From positions 5,789,001 to 5,853,000 of the forward strand of contig NZ_CP035088.1 in the NCBI RefSeq assembly GCF_004786035.1: a stretch of DNA of 64,000 nt, given 5' to 3'. How positions within the stretch are numbered: position 1 is the stretch's first letter; each line of letters starts with the position of its first letter. Shown here piece by piece: positions 1 through 7,890 of this stretch. Origin of the DNA: Pseudomonas viciae. GTDB taxonomy: Bacteria; Pseudomonadota; Gammaproteobacteria; Pseudomonadales; Pseudomonadaceae. The translations under genes were made by a program, and so were the position numbers. The notes under the pieces were generated by a model. The model was not told the origin of the DNA. It worked only from the letters and a program-made list of their open reading frames with translations, and ran no database searches.

Positions 1-963
1 GATGGTCGAATTCGGTCGGTCCTCAGGTGGGAACTCCTTGAGGGCTGGCACCTGTTTGTCCAGGCTGTGGGTCAGGATCAGGCTCCCCAGGTAGGGGATC
101 TCCACAGCGAACCGGGTCTTCTCGGCCTGCATGTCCGGCCAACCAAACAGAATCAGCGGGGTCGGCTCGTTGCCGACGTTCTCCCAGTGACCTTCGATGG
201 CGGCGATCTTCGCCGGTTGATGCTTGAGGGTGTTGAGGCCATGGAAGTCACCGATGACCGCCTGGATCGGCGCCACCAGCAAAGCCATCCACATCGCCAT
301 CGACAGCATGCGGCGGATGGCCGGGGTATCGCGACCGCGCAACAAATGCCAGGCCGCTGACGAGCCCACAAAGAACGCCGTCGCGACAAACGCCGCCGTG
401 GACATGTGCAACAGGCGATAAGGGAATGAGGGGTTGAACACCACCGCCAGCCAGTCCACCGGAATCACCCGGCCATCAATGATTTCGTAGCCCTGCGGGG
501 TCTGCATCCAGCTGTTGGACGACAGAATCCAGAAGGTAGAGATCAGTGTGCCGATTGCTACCATCACTGTGGAGAAGAAGTGCAAGCCACGGCCGACGCG
601 ATTCCAGCCGAACAGCATCACGCCAAGGAAACCCGCCTCGAGGAAGAATGCCGTGAGCACCTCGTAGGTCAGCAGCGGCCCGGTTACCGCCCCGGCGAAG
701 TCCGAGAAACGGCTCCAGTTGGTGCCGAACTGATAGGCCATGACCAATCCGGACACCACCCCCATGCCGAAGTTGACGGCAAAGATCTTCGACCAGAAGT
801 GGTACAGGTCGCGGTAGGTGTCATCGCGAGTCTTGAGCCACAGGCCTTCGAGCACCGCCAGGTAACTCGCCAGGCCAATGGTGATGGCCGGGAACAGGAT
901 GTGGAACGAGATGGTGAACGCGAACTGGATTCGGGCGAGATCGAGCGCCTCCAAACCGAACAT
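1..963 (-). CDS. cioA: Cyanide-insensitive ubiquinol oxidase subunit I (CioA), 3' end outside window
   Basis: Subunit I of a bd-type quinol oxidase of the CIO class: it oxidises ubiquinol and reduces O2 to water in the inner membrane. The first 321 residues are visible, starting MFGLEALDLARIQF at 963. His21 in 'ISFHILFP' matches the conserved N-terminal haem ligand. Hydrophobic segments follow in the expected order, then the Q-loop region with 'KHQPAKIAAIEGHW', the conserved quinol-site motif. The reading frame runs off the left edge without a stop, so the rest of cioA and any cioB lie to the left. An Anr-type box sits 156 bp upstream. The CIO class, rather than E. coli-like CydA, is inferred from resemblance to Pseudomonas CioA and was not checked by alignment. 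Confidence 0.93.
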   Translation of the reverse strand, partial: MFGLEALDLARIQFAFTISFHILFPAITIGLASYLAVLEGLWLKTRDDTYRDLYHFWSKIFAVNFGMGVVSGLVMAYQFGTNWSRFSDFAGAVTGPLLTYEVLTAFFLEAGFLGVMLFGWNRVGRGLHFFSTVMVAIGTLISTFWILSSNSWMQTPQGYEIIDGRVIPVDWLAVVFNPSFPYRLLHMSTAAFVATAFFVGSSAAWHLLRGRDTPAIRRMLSMAMWMALLVAPIQAVIGDFHGLNTLKHQPAKIAAIEGHWENVGNEPTPLILFGWPDMQAEKTRFAVEIPYLGSLILTHSLDKQVPALKEFPPEDRPNSTI

Positions 964-1379
964 AAGTCTTCCTCTGTCAGGTAAAACCGGCTGCGGGCGG
1001 GGCCTGCATCACAATCCCCAGGGATATGGAGTGCGATGCTTTTCAAATCGTTCTTTTTAAAACCGTCACAACGCAGGACTCTGGCCGGATGGCCGCCAGC
1101 CCAACACTGCGAAGGGTGTTGATCTGGATCAAGCAATGCTCAAAGAGTAGCCGCATTATCGCCGATGAACGGCGTGGTCTTTTGTCGCGTGGCAGGTTGT
1201 CTCAGGCCGATCCAGAACGTTCCAGAGTACGCAGCTCCCTCGCCACAGGTGTCCACGATGTCCTTGACCTGAACAGTCCATAGGCGAAAGTAGATGTTTG
1301 GCTAACTATTTTTTCCGGCAAGCGTAATTTCCGGTTACAGCTCGGTGATAATCTCGATGCCTTCATCACCGGTCCCGTC
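964..1379. other. Intergenic region between divergent cioA and MFS gene
   Basis: This 416 bp stretch carries no convincing gene; short frames here lack Pseudomonas codon bias. It must hold the cioA promoter (leftward) and probably that of the MFS gene (rightward). The one clear element is the Anr/Fnr-type dyad at 1119-1132. I see no terminator and no REP copy. Confidence 0.6.
1119..1132. promoter_or_regulatory. Anr/Fnr box upstream of cioA
   Basis: The sequence TTGATCTGGATCAA is a perfect match to the Anr/Fnr consensus TTGAT-N4-ATCAA. It lies 156 bp before the cioA start. In P. aeruginosa the cio operon is known to be repressed by ANR at low oxygen, so the same control is likely here. An effect on the rightward MFS gene cannot be excluded. 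Confidence 0.8.
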
Positions 1380-2621
1380 ATGATGCCCAGCCAAGCACCG
1401 CTGCTGCTCCGTCACCACCGCCCGTTCATCGCCTTCTGGCTGGCCCGGATATTCACCGCCAGCGGTTTCCAGATGCTCACCGTGGCCATCGGCTGGAACC
1501 TCTACCAACTGACCGGCAACGTCTTGGACCTGGGCCTTGTGGGCCTGGTGGAGTTCGCGCCACGGGTGCTGTTCATGCTGCATACCGGGCACGTGGCTGA
1601 CCGTTATGACCGGCGCAAGGTCGCGGCCATCTGCCAGTCGCTACAGGCGTTGATTGCGCTGTCGCTGGCGATCGGCAGCGCCACCGACCATGTCACGCGG
1701 GAAATGATCTTCATCCTCGCCTTCCTGCTGGGCGCCGCCCGCTCCTTCGAAATGCCCACCACCCAGGCGCTGCTGCCGAGCATCGTGCCGGCCGCGCTGT
1801 TTCCCCGGGCCGTGGCCGCCGCCCAGTCGGCCCAACAATCGGCCACCATCGTTGCCCCGGCGCTCGGCGGTTTGCTCTACGCCTTCGGCAGCACCTGGGT
1901 CTATGGGCCGACCGTGCTGCTCTACATCATTGCCTGCTGCCTGATGCTCAACCTGCCTGCCCGGCAGACGCCGCTGAACAAAGGCAAGGCCACGATGGAT
2001 TCATTGCTGGCCGGGATTCGCTTCATTCGCAGCCGCCCGGACATTCTCGGGGCGATCTCCCTGGACCTGTTCGCGGTGTTGCTCGGCGGCGCGACGGCGC
2101 TGCTGCCAGTGTTCGCCAAGGACATCCTGCTCACCGGCCCCTGGGGCCTGGGCCTGTTGCGTTCGGCGCCAGCGGTCGGGGCCTTGCTGATGTCGCTGTG
2201 GCTGGCGCGGTTTGCCGTGGAACGCAAGGTGGGCCGGGTGATGTTCACCGCCGTGGGCGTGTTCGGCGTCGCCACCATTGCCTTCGGCCTCTCCACTTCG
2301 TTCTGGTTTTCCCTGGCGGTGTTGGTGGTGCTGGGCGCGGCGGACATGATCAGCATGGTCATCCGCGCCTCCTTCGTACAGCTGGAAACGCCGGATGAAA
2401 TGCGCGGTCGGGTCAGCGCGGTGAACGGGTTGTTCATCGGCGCTTCGAACCAGTTGGGCGAGTTCGAGTCCGGCCTGACCGCCCACTGGTTCGGCACCGT
2501 GCCAGCGGTGGTCATGGGCGGCGTCGGCACGCTGTTGGTGACCGGGGCCTGGATCAAACTGTTCCCGACCCTGGCCAACCGCGACCGGATGCACGAACCG
2601 GCGGAAACCGCAAAAGCCTAG
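1380..2621 (+). CDS. MFS exporter, EntS/MFS_3-like
   Basis: A 413-residue major facilitator protein with about 12 hydrophobic segments. The loop 2-3 signature 'GHVADRYDRRKV' is typical of the MFS_3 (EntS-like) branch, which includes siderophore and drug exporters. The substrate cannot be read from sequence. Two adjacent ATG codons (1380 and 1383) are possible starts and neither has a strong ribosome binding site. The gene converges on the molybdenum hydroxylase operon, with stop codons overlapping by four bases (2618-2621) and no room for a terminator. No siderophore genes are nearby, so an enterobactin-type role is not supported by context. Confidence 0.85.
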   Translation: MMPSQAPLLLRHHRPFIAFWLARIFTASGFQMLTVAIGWNLYQLTGNVLDLGLVGLVEFAPRVLFMLHTGHVADRYDRRKVAAICQSLQALIALSLAIGSATDHVTREMIFILAFLLGAARSFEMPTTQALLPSIVPAALFPRAVAAAQSAQQSATIVAPALGGLLYAFGSTWVYGPTVLLYIIACCLMLNLPARQTPLNKGKATMDSLLAGIRFIRSRPDILGAISLDLFAVLLGGATALLPVFAKDILLTGPWGLGLLRSAPAVGALLMSLWLARFAVERKVGRVMFTAVGVFGVATIAFGLSTSFWFSLAVLVVLGAADMISMVIRASFVQLETPDEMRGRVSAVNGLFIGASNQLGEFESGLTAHWFGTVPAVVMGGVGTLLVTGAWIKLFPTLANRDRMHEPAETAKA

Positions 2622-4819
2622 AGCAACTTGTCGAGGGTGATCGGGAAGTCCCGTACCCGCTTGCCGGTGGCGTGGTAAATCGCATTGGCCACCGCCGCCG
2701 CCACACCGACGATACCGATTTCACCGACGCCCTTGGAGCCGAGGGCGTTGACGACTTCATCGTGTTCATCGACAAAAACCACGTCAATATCGCCGATGTC
2801 GGCGTTAACCGGCAGATGGTACTCGGCCAGGCTGTGGTTCATGTGGCGGCCCAGCCCATGGTCGGTCAGGGTTTCTTCGTGCAGGGCCATGCCGATGCCC
2901 CAGACCACGCCACCGAGAATCTGGCTGCGAGCGGTTTTCGGGTTGATCACCCGCCCGGCCGCAATGGCGCTGACCACTCGATTGACCTTCACCGTGCCCA
3001 GGTCTTCATCCACCCACACTTCGACAAACACCGCCGAGTGGGTGGCGGTGGCGTAGGCCTGGCGTTTTTCGTCCGGCTCGGCGGTGACCTGGGCCTGCAG
3101 CGGCGTCTCGCCGCTTTTTTGCGCCAGCTCGGCCAATGCCACGCTCGCCTCGCCCAACCGCAGCTGACCATCGACAAACGTCACTTGCTCAAGGGTCGCG
3201 CCGCTGAAGGCCGGGCAGGTCTGCCGGGCCACGGCCAACAGTTTTTCCTTCAAGGCTTCACAGGCCTGCTGCACAGCGGTGCCCACCGACGAGACGGTGA
3301 ACGAACCGCCCTGCAGCGGCGCCGTAGGCAGCGACGAATCACCGAGGACAAAGCTGACGTCTTCAAGAGAAACACCTGACGCCTCGGCGGCGATCTGGGT
3401 CATGACTGTGTAGGTCCCAGTACCGATGTCAGTGGTGGCGCTGCTGACGGTCAGCTTGCCGTCAGCCGCCAGCGAAGCCTTGGCGCTGGCCTTCTGCTGC
3501 ATGGCTTCCCACACGCCACCGGCCATGCCCCAGCCCACCAGTTGCCGGCCTTCACGCATGCTGCGCGGCTCCGGGTTGCGCTTGTCCCAACCGAAACGGC
3601 GGGCGCCCTGGGCGTAACACTCACGCAATTGCTTGCTGGAATACGGCTTGCCTTCGTTCTCGTTGCGCTCGGCGTAGTTGATCAACCGCAGTTGCACCGG
3701 ATCGATCGCCAGGGCACAAGCCAGTTCATCCATGGCGCACTCCAGGCCAATCAAGCCCAGGGCGGCGCCCGGCGCGCGCATGTCCAGCGGCGTGTAGACG
3801 TCCAGCGGCACCAACTGGTAGGTCAACGCCACGTTGTCGCAGTGATAGAGCATGCCGCTCCACTCCACCACATGCTCGGTGAAATCTTCGAAACGCGAGG
3901 TCTGGCCGATGGCGCTGTGGGCCACGGCCAACAACCGACCGTTGGCCGCCGCACCCAGTTGCAAGCGCTGCAAGGTGCGCGGTCGGTAGCCGAAAGTAAA
4001 CATCTGCTGGCGCGTCAGGCTGACCCGCACGGAGCGCTTGAGCGCCAGGGCCGCCATCACGGCCAAAGGTAATTGATATTGCGGTCGCAGCCCGGAACCG
4101 AAGGCGCCGCCGACAAACGCGGCGAACACGCGCACCTGTTCTTTCTCGAGCCCGAACACTTTTTGCACATAGGCCTGACAGTTTTGCGTGCCTTGGGTCT
4201 TGTCGTGGATGTGCAGGCTACCGTCGGGTTGATACAGCACAGTGGAGGCATGAGGCTCCATCGGGTTGTGGTGTTCGATCGGCGTGCTGTAGGACACATC
4301 CACATTGAGCGCCGCACTGGCGTACTCACCCTGAAAATTCCCACGGGGCTTGGGCAATTCCGCCGGTGCCGAACGGGCTTCGTTTTGCAGGATGGTCAGA
4401 TCGGTCTGATGGTCCTGGGCTTCATATTCGATTTCAATCAGTGAGCCAGCATAGCGGGCCAACTCCAGGTGTTCGGCGACCACCAAGGCCAGCGGCTGGC
4501 CGCTATAGAGAACCTGGTCGTTGTACAAGGGCCGAAATGGTGAACCGTCCGCGGCGTCGGCGTCCTGATAGGGCTCATCGTAGCTGGCGATCCTGGGCCG
4601 GTTGGTGTGGTCGATCACCGCGACCACCCCGGGCAGCGCCAAGGCGCGGGAAGCATCAATGCGCAGCACACGCCCGCGGGCGATATTGCCGGACACGATG
4701 CTGCCATGCAGCAGGCCGTCGGCGGGATATTCACCGGCATATCGGGCCTGGCCCGTGACCTTGAGCAGGCCATCGACCCGGTCCAGTGGCTGCCCTATGG
4801 ATTTGCTCGGAGCGTTCAT
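2618..4819 (-). CDS. Xanthine dehydrogenase-family molybdopterin-binding subunit (PaoC-like)
   Basis: The 733-residue catalytic subunit of a three-subunit molybdenum hydroxylase. It binds the Mo-cofactor and oxidises an aldehyde or N-heterocycle with water as oxygen donor. The N-terminal ald_Xan_dh domain ('QPLDRVDGLLKVTGQARYAGEY') is followed by the cofactor-binding domain. The motif 'GSKGVGEIGIVG' near the C-terminus carries the conserved catalytic glutamate of the family. The gene is last of three; its ATG overlaps the stop of the FAD subunit gene by one base at 4819. The closest family is the aldehyde oxidoreductase PaoC/YagR. The substrate is unknown, and no XdhC/PaoD-type insertion chaperone is present in the window. 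Confidence 0.9.
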   Translation of the reverse strand: MNAPSKSIGQPLDRVDGLLKVTGQARYAGEYPADGLLHGSIVSGNIARGRVLRIDASRALALPGVVAVIDHTNRPRIASYDEPYQDADAADGSPFRPLYNDQVLYSGQPLALVVAEHLELARYAGSLIEIEYEAQDHQTDLTILQNEARSAPAELPKPRGNFQGEYASAALNVDVSYSTPIEHHNPMEPHASTVLYQPDGSLHIHDKTQGTQNCQAYVQKVFGLEKEQVRVFAAFVGGAFGSGLRPQYQLPLAVMAALALKRSVRVSLTRQQMFTFGYRPRTLQRLQLGAAANGRLLAVAHSAIGQTSRFEDFTEHVVEWSGMLYHCDNVALTYQLVPLDVYTPLDMRAPGAALGLIGLECAMDELACALAIDPVQLRLINYAERNENEGKPYSSKQLRECYAQGARRFGWDKRNPEPRSMREGRQLVGWGMAGGVWEAMQQKASAKASLAADGKLTVSSATTDIGTGTYTVMTQIAAEASGVSLEDVSFVLGDSSLPTAPLQGGSFTVSSVGTAVQQACEALKEKLLAVARQTCPAFSGATLEQVTFVDGQLRLGEASVALAELAQKSGETPLQAQVTAEPDEKRQAYATATHSAVFVEVWVDEDLGTVKVNRVVSAIAAGRVINPKTARSQILGGVVWGIGMALHEETLTDHGLGRHMNHSLAEYHLPVNADIGDIDVVFVDEHDEVVNALGSKGVGEIGIVGVAAAVANAIYHATGKRVRDFPITLDKLL

Positions 4820-5817
4820 CAGGCTTGTCCTCCTCGTGCAGCACCCAGTGCGGCATCGCTCAAGGCGCGGACAATCGCCCGGCGCGCCAGTCTGACCTTG
4901 AAACCGTTGTGTGCCAGCGGCTCGGCGTTTTGTAGCAGCGCATCGGCGGCGGCAGTGAAGGTTTCGCGGCTGACGGCCTGGCCAACCAACCCACTCTCCA
5001 CGGCCCGGTCGCGCCAGGGTTTGTGCGCCACGCCGCCCAGGGCCAGGCGCGCCTGGCGGATCACCGGCCCGTCCAGTTCCAGCGCCGTCGCCACCGAAAC
5101 CAGCGCAAAGGCATAGGAGGCCCGGTCGCGAATCTTCAGATAGTGGCTATGGTCGGCGAAACCGGCGGCAGGCAATTCGATGGCGGTGATCAATTCGTCA
5201 TCGGCCAGTTGGTTATCCCGCTGCGGAGCATCGCCGGGCAGGCGATGGAAGTCAGCGAACTCGATGGTCCGCGCGCCGCCCCGGCCCAGCACATGCACCA
5301 CGGCTTCCAGCGCGGCCAGGGCCACGCACATGTCAGAGGGATGGGTGGCGACACATTGATCGCTGGCGCCGAAAATCGCGTGGATCCGGTTCAAACCATC
5401 CCGGGCCGGGCAACCACTGCCGGGGCGGCGTTTGTTACATGGCACGCTGGCGTCGTAGAAGTAATAACAGCGGGTGCGTTGCAGCAGGTTACCGCCGGTG
5501 CTGGCCATGTTGCGCAATTGCGGCGAAGCGCCAGCCAGGATCGCCTGGGACAGCAGCGGATAACGGTGCTCGATCCACGGGTGCCAGGCCAGGTCCGCAT
5601 TACTCACCAATGCGCCGATCATCACCCCGCCGGAAGGGGTTTCACTGAGGTCCGCCAGGGGCAGGCCAGTGATGTCGATCAGGTGTTCGGGACGGGTGAG
5701 GTTTTCTTTCATCAGGTCCAGCAGGTTGGTGCCACCGGCGATGAAACGCGACGCCGGACTCGACAGGTCGATGGCGGCCTGCACGGTGTCGGGCTTGCTG
5801 TACTGGAAGGGATTCAT
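4819..5817 (-). CDS. FAD-binding subunit of molybdenum hydroxylase (PaoB-like)
   Basis: The 332-residue medium subunit, which passes electrons from the iron-sulphur clusters to FAD. 'FIAGGTNLLDLMKENL' near residue 27 is the FAD pyrophosphate-binding motif of the family. A central insertion 'RTRCYYFYDASVPCNKR.PGSGCPA' carries several cysteines, matching the extra [4Fe-4S]-binding insertion of PaoB/YagS that xanthine dehydrogenases lack. This places the operon in the PaoABC branch. The start at 5817 overlaps the upstream subunit's stop (5814-5817), implying translational coupling. Confidence 0.9.
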   Translation of the reverse strand: MNPFQYSKPDTVQAAIDLSSPASRFIAGGTNLLDLMKENLTRPEHLIDITGLPLADLSETPSGGVMIGALVSNADLAWHPWIEHRYPLLSQAILAGASPQLRNMASTGGNLLQRTRCYYFYDASVPCNKRRPGSGCPARDGLNRIHAIFGASDQCVATHPSDMCVALAALEAVVHVLGRGGARTIEFADFHRLPGDAPQRDNQLADDELITAIELPAAGFADHSHYLKIRDRASYAFALVSVATALELDGPVIRQARLALGGVAHKPWRDRAVESGLVGQAVSRETFTAAADALLQNAEPLAHNGFKVRLARRAIVRALSDAALGAARGGQA

Positions 5818-6338
5818 TGATCACCTCCCGGTGGCTGGCAGAGCGGCAATGCCTCTTCGATGGCATCACGAATGTTGTTGTAGGCGCCGCAGCGGCAGAG
5901 GTTGCCACTCATCAATTCGCTGATCTGCGCAACGGTCCGCGCCCTACCCTCGTTGACCAGACCCAGCGCCGAGCAGATCTGCCCCGGCGTGCAATAACCG
6001 CACTGGAACGCGTCATGCTTAATAAAAGCCTGCTGCATGGGGTGCAATTGATCGGCGCTGGCCAGGCCCTCAATGGTGGTCAATTCGGCGCCGTCGCACA
6101 TGACGGCCAGCGTGAGGCAGGCGTTGATCCGCTTGCCATCGCGCAGCACCGTGCAAGCGCCACACTGGCCGTGGTCGCAGCCTTTTTTGCTACCCACCAG
6201 GTCCAATTGCTCGCGCAGCAGGTCCAGCAACGTGGTCCAGGGCAACACCTGCAGTTCACGCACCAGGCCATTGAGGGTCAGACGAATCGGATGACGGACG
6301 AAGGACGCCGGCGTCGCTTCGGACAGGGTCGCGCTCAT
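5814..6338 (-). CDS. 2Fe-2S subunit of molybdenum hydroxylase (PaoA-like, no Tat signal)
   Basis: A small subunit of 174 residues with two [2Fe-2S] clusters. The plant-ferredoxin motif is 'CDHGQCGACTVL...C' and the second cluster motif is 'CGYCTPGQ' with 'CRCG'. I chose the ATG at 6338 because GAGGTG stands just before it; an upstream in-frame GTG at 6350 is less likely. E. coli PaoA carries a long twin-arginine signal, but here the cluster domain begins within about 18 residues of the start, so the enzyme is probably cytoplasmic. It is the first gene of the operon. Confidence 0.92.
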   Translation of the reverse strand: MSATLSEATPASFVRHPIRLTLNGLVRELQVLPWTTLLDLLREQLDLVGSKKGCDHGQCGACTVLRDGKRINACLTLAVMCDGAELTTIEGLASADQLHPMQQAFIKHDAFQCGYCTPGQICSALGLVNEGRARTVAQISELMSGNLCRCGAYNNIRDAIEEALPLCQPPGGDQ

Positions 6339-6468
6339 GGAACACCTCACGGTTGGTCGTACTCGCGGCGTTTTGGGAAACCGCCGTCATAAGGGGTACG
6401 ACTTCTGGGTGGAGTGAGCGTTCAAGGCAAGTTAACGACGCAAGATTGCCTGCGTCTGCTGCGCAGCC

Positions 6469-6495
6469 GAGCGGGAGCAAGCTCCCTCGCCACAG
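6469..6495. repeat. REP palindrome copy
   Basis: A single copy of the Pseudomonas REP core (GCGGGAGCAAGCTCCCTCGC followed by CACA). It lies between the hydroxylase operon start and the DJ-1 gene. The same core recurs at 10277, 10362, 16189, 16260 and 45506. Confidence 0.8.
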
Positions 6496-6504
6496 TGAAG
6501 CGTG

Positions 6505-7071
6505 TCAGGCCAGCAACTCCGCGGCCACTACGCCTCTCACGCCCTTGCCACAGAGTTGCTCCACCAGCGTCAAGGCAAACGCCAGGGCGGCGGCCGAGCC
6601 TTGGGCGGTGATGCAATTGCCGTCCACCACCACCGGTTGATCGACGAAGCTGCATCCGGACAACTGCTGGCTCACGGCGGGCAGGCAGGTCATGCGGCGC
6701 TGGCGCAGTACGCCAAACCTCTGTAGTGCCAGGGCCGGGGCTTCGCCAATGGCGCAGAAAAACCGTCCAGTGGCAGCCTGGTCCTTGATCAGTTGTTGCA
6801 ACGGTTGATGGGCCGCCAGGTGTTGGGTGCCGATAATGCCGCCGGGCAGGACGATCAGGTCGAAATCCTGCACAAGCATGTCCACCAACATGCCATCGGC
6901 GGTCAAGCGTGTACCGCGGGCGCAGGTAAGCATCCGCCGTGCCTCGATACTCGCCACCACCACTTCGACCTGAGCCCGGCGCAGCACATCGATCAGGGTG
7001 ACCGTCTGCAAGTCATCGACACCTTCGGCGACAGCAATCAGGGCTCGGGGGATTTTGGTTCCGGGAATCAT
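6505..7071 (-). CDS. DJ-1/PfpI family protein lacking the usual nucleophile cysteine
   Basis: A 188-residue protein of the DJ-1/PfpI superfamily: N-terminal 'RALIAVAEGVDDLQTVTLIDVLRRA', then 'DLIVLPGGIIGTQHL', then an elbow strand. In most family members the elbow reads A-I-C-x-A-P with a reactive cysteine. Here it reads 'CAIGEAPAL', so residue 109 is glycine. The partner glutamate of the usual G-x-E-E motif is aspartate (Asp19 in 'GVDDLQ'). A cysteine three residues earlier (Cys106) is not at the elbow position. Protease, deglycase or glyoxalase activity therefore should not be assumed. It is transcribed towards the hydroxylase operon; no functional link is visible. Confidence 0.82.
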   Translation of the reverse strand: MIPGTKIPRALIAVAEGVDDLQTVTLIDVLRRAQVEVVVASIEARRMLTCARGTRLTADGMLVDMLVQDFDLIVLPGGIIGTQHLAAHQPLQQLIKDQAATGRFFCAIGEAPALALQRFGVLRQRRMTCLPAVSQQLSGCSFVDQPVVVDGNCITAQGSAAALAFALTLVEQLCGKGVRGVVAAELLA

Positions 7072-7101
7072 GGGCGCTCTCCGCTGGGGTGTTCCTGAAG
7101 T

Positions 7102-7206
7102 GTAGGAGCTGCCGAAGGCTGTGATCTTTTGATCTTTTGATCTTTCGCTTGGGACTCAAGTGACTGGGGTAAAGATCGCAGCCTCGCTTCGCTCGACAGC
7201 TCCTAC
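7102..7206. repeat. Inverted repeat pair (GTAGGAGCTG type) with tandem GATCTTT
   Basis: GTAGGAGCTG at 7102-7111 is exactly inverted as CAGCTCCTAC at 7197-7206. Inside them a second pair (GGCTGTGATCTTT and AAAGATCGCAGCC) is also nearly inverted. Three tandem GATCTTT-like units follow the left arm. This matches a second Pseudomonas REP class and fills the gap between the DJ-1 and DUF4879 genes. Confidence 0.7.
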
Positions 7207-7230
7207 GCGGCTGCTACCGGGGAGCGGTGG

Positions 7231-7686
7231 CTATTTGATGGACAGTTGGGTCGACATCCGATTACCCGGTGCGTTAATCGACGTGTTGCTGAAGCTGAAG
7301 GTGCCTTCCTGCTTGCCCTTCAGATCGAAGATGTACAGATAGCCGACAATTTTGGTCGTGGCCGAACAGTCGTTGAGGTTGCCATTACTGTACGCACACA
7401 CCGGCGAACGGGTGCCATCGACCTCGAAGCCGTCCAGGGTGACCTGGGGCTGGCGGCCGTACCCGACCTCCAGCACGTAGACCTTGATATTCGGCCCGCT
7501 GTGATCGCAACGAGTCTGCGCCTGCCCTTGGGCGATGTCCTCGAAACCACAGGCCGGCGATTCGACCTTGAGCACCTTGACCTCACTCAGGGGCGGTGCC
7601 GGCGCGGCATTGACGGCCTGCCCGGGCCACCACAGGCCCAGCGCACAGGCCAATGCAGCCATCAGGTTTTTATTCATGCGATACAT
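7231..7686 (-). CDS. Secreted DUF4879 (YolA-like) protein
   Basis: A 151-residue exported protein. The N-terminus 'MYRMNKNLMAALACALGLWWPGQAVNA' is a clear Sec signal peptide. The mature part has four cysteines ('SPACGF', 'TRCDHSG', 'SPVCAYSN', 'NDCSA'), consistent with two disulphides, and ends in a short beta-rich domain resembling Bacillus YolA (DUF4879). The ATG at 7686 is preferred over the one at 7677 because GGGAG lies at good spacing before it. The family has no settled function. Its promoter must lie within the short gap to the divergent purine permease. Confidence 0.75.
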   Translation of the reverse strand: MYRMNKNLMAALACALGLWWPGQAVNAAPAPPLSEVKVLKVESPACGFEDIAQGQAQTRCDHSGPNIKVYVLEVGYGRQPQVTLDGFEVDGTRSPVCAYSNGNLNDCSATTKIVGYLYIFDLKGKQEGTFSFSNTSINAPGNRMSTQLSIK

Positions 7687-7890
7687 AAAGATCTCCCGGA
7701 ACCGCGCGCAGTATGGCCCACTTGGCGCGCCGGCAAAACATCGACGAGGATCGCAGCCACAGCGCCACGCTGCTGGTATGATGCGCGGCTTTTTCCGACC
7801 CACAGAAAATTCCCGGGCGCCGCTGGCGACCTGTGCTTTGCTGTTGAGGTCGATACATTCACGGCGCCCGGCGCGCCACGGGGAGCAGAC

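Noticed and set aside
7246..7890. N-terminal extension of the purine permease frame
   Set aside because: It overlaps the DUF4879 gene on the opposite strand, lacks membrane character and is separated from the conserved start, which has its own GGGAG site.
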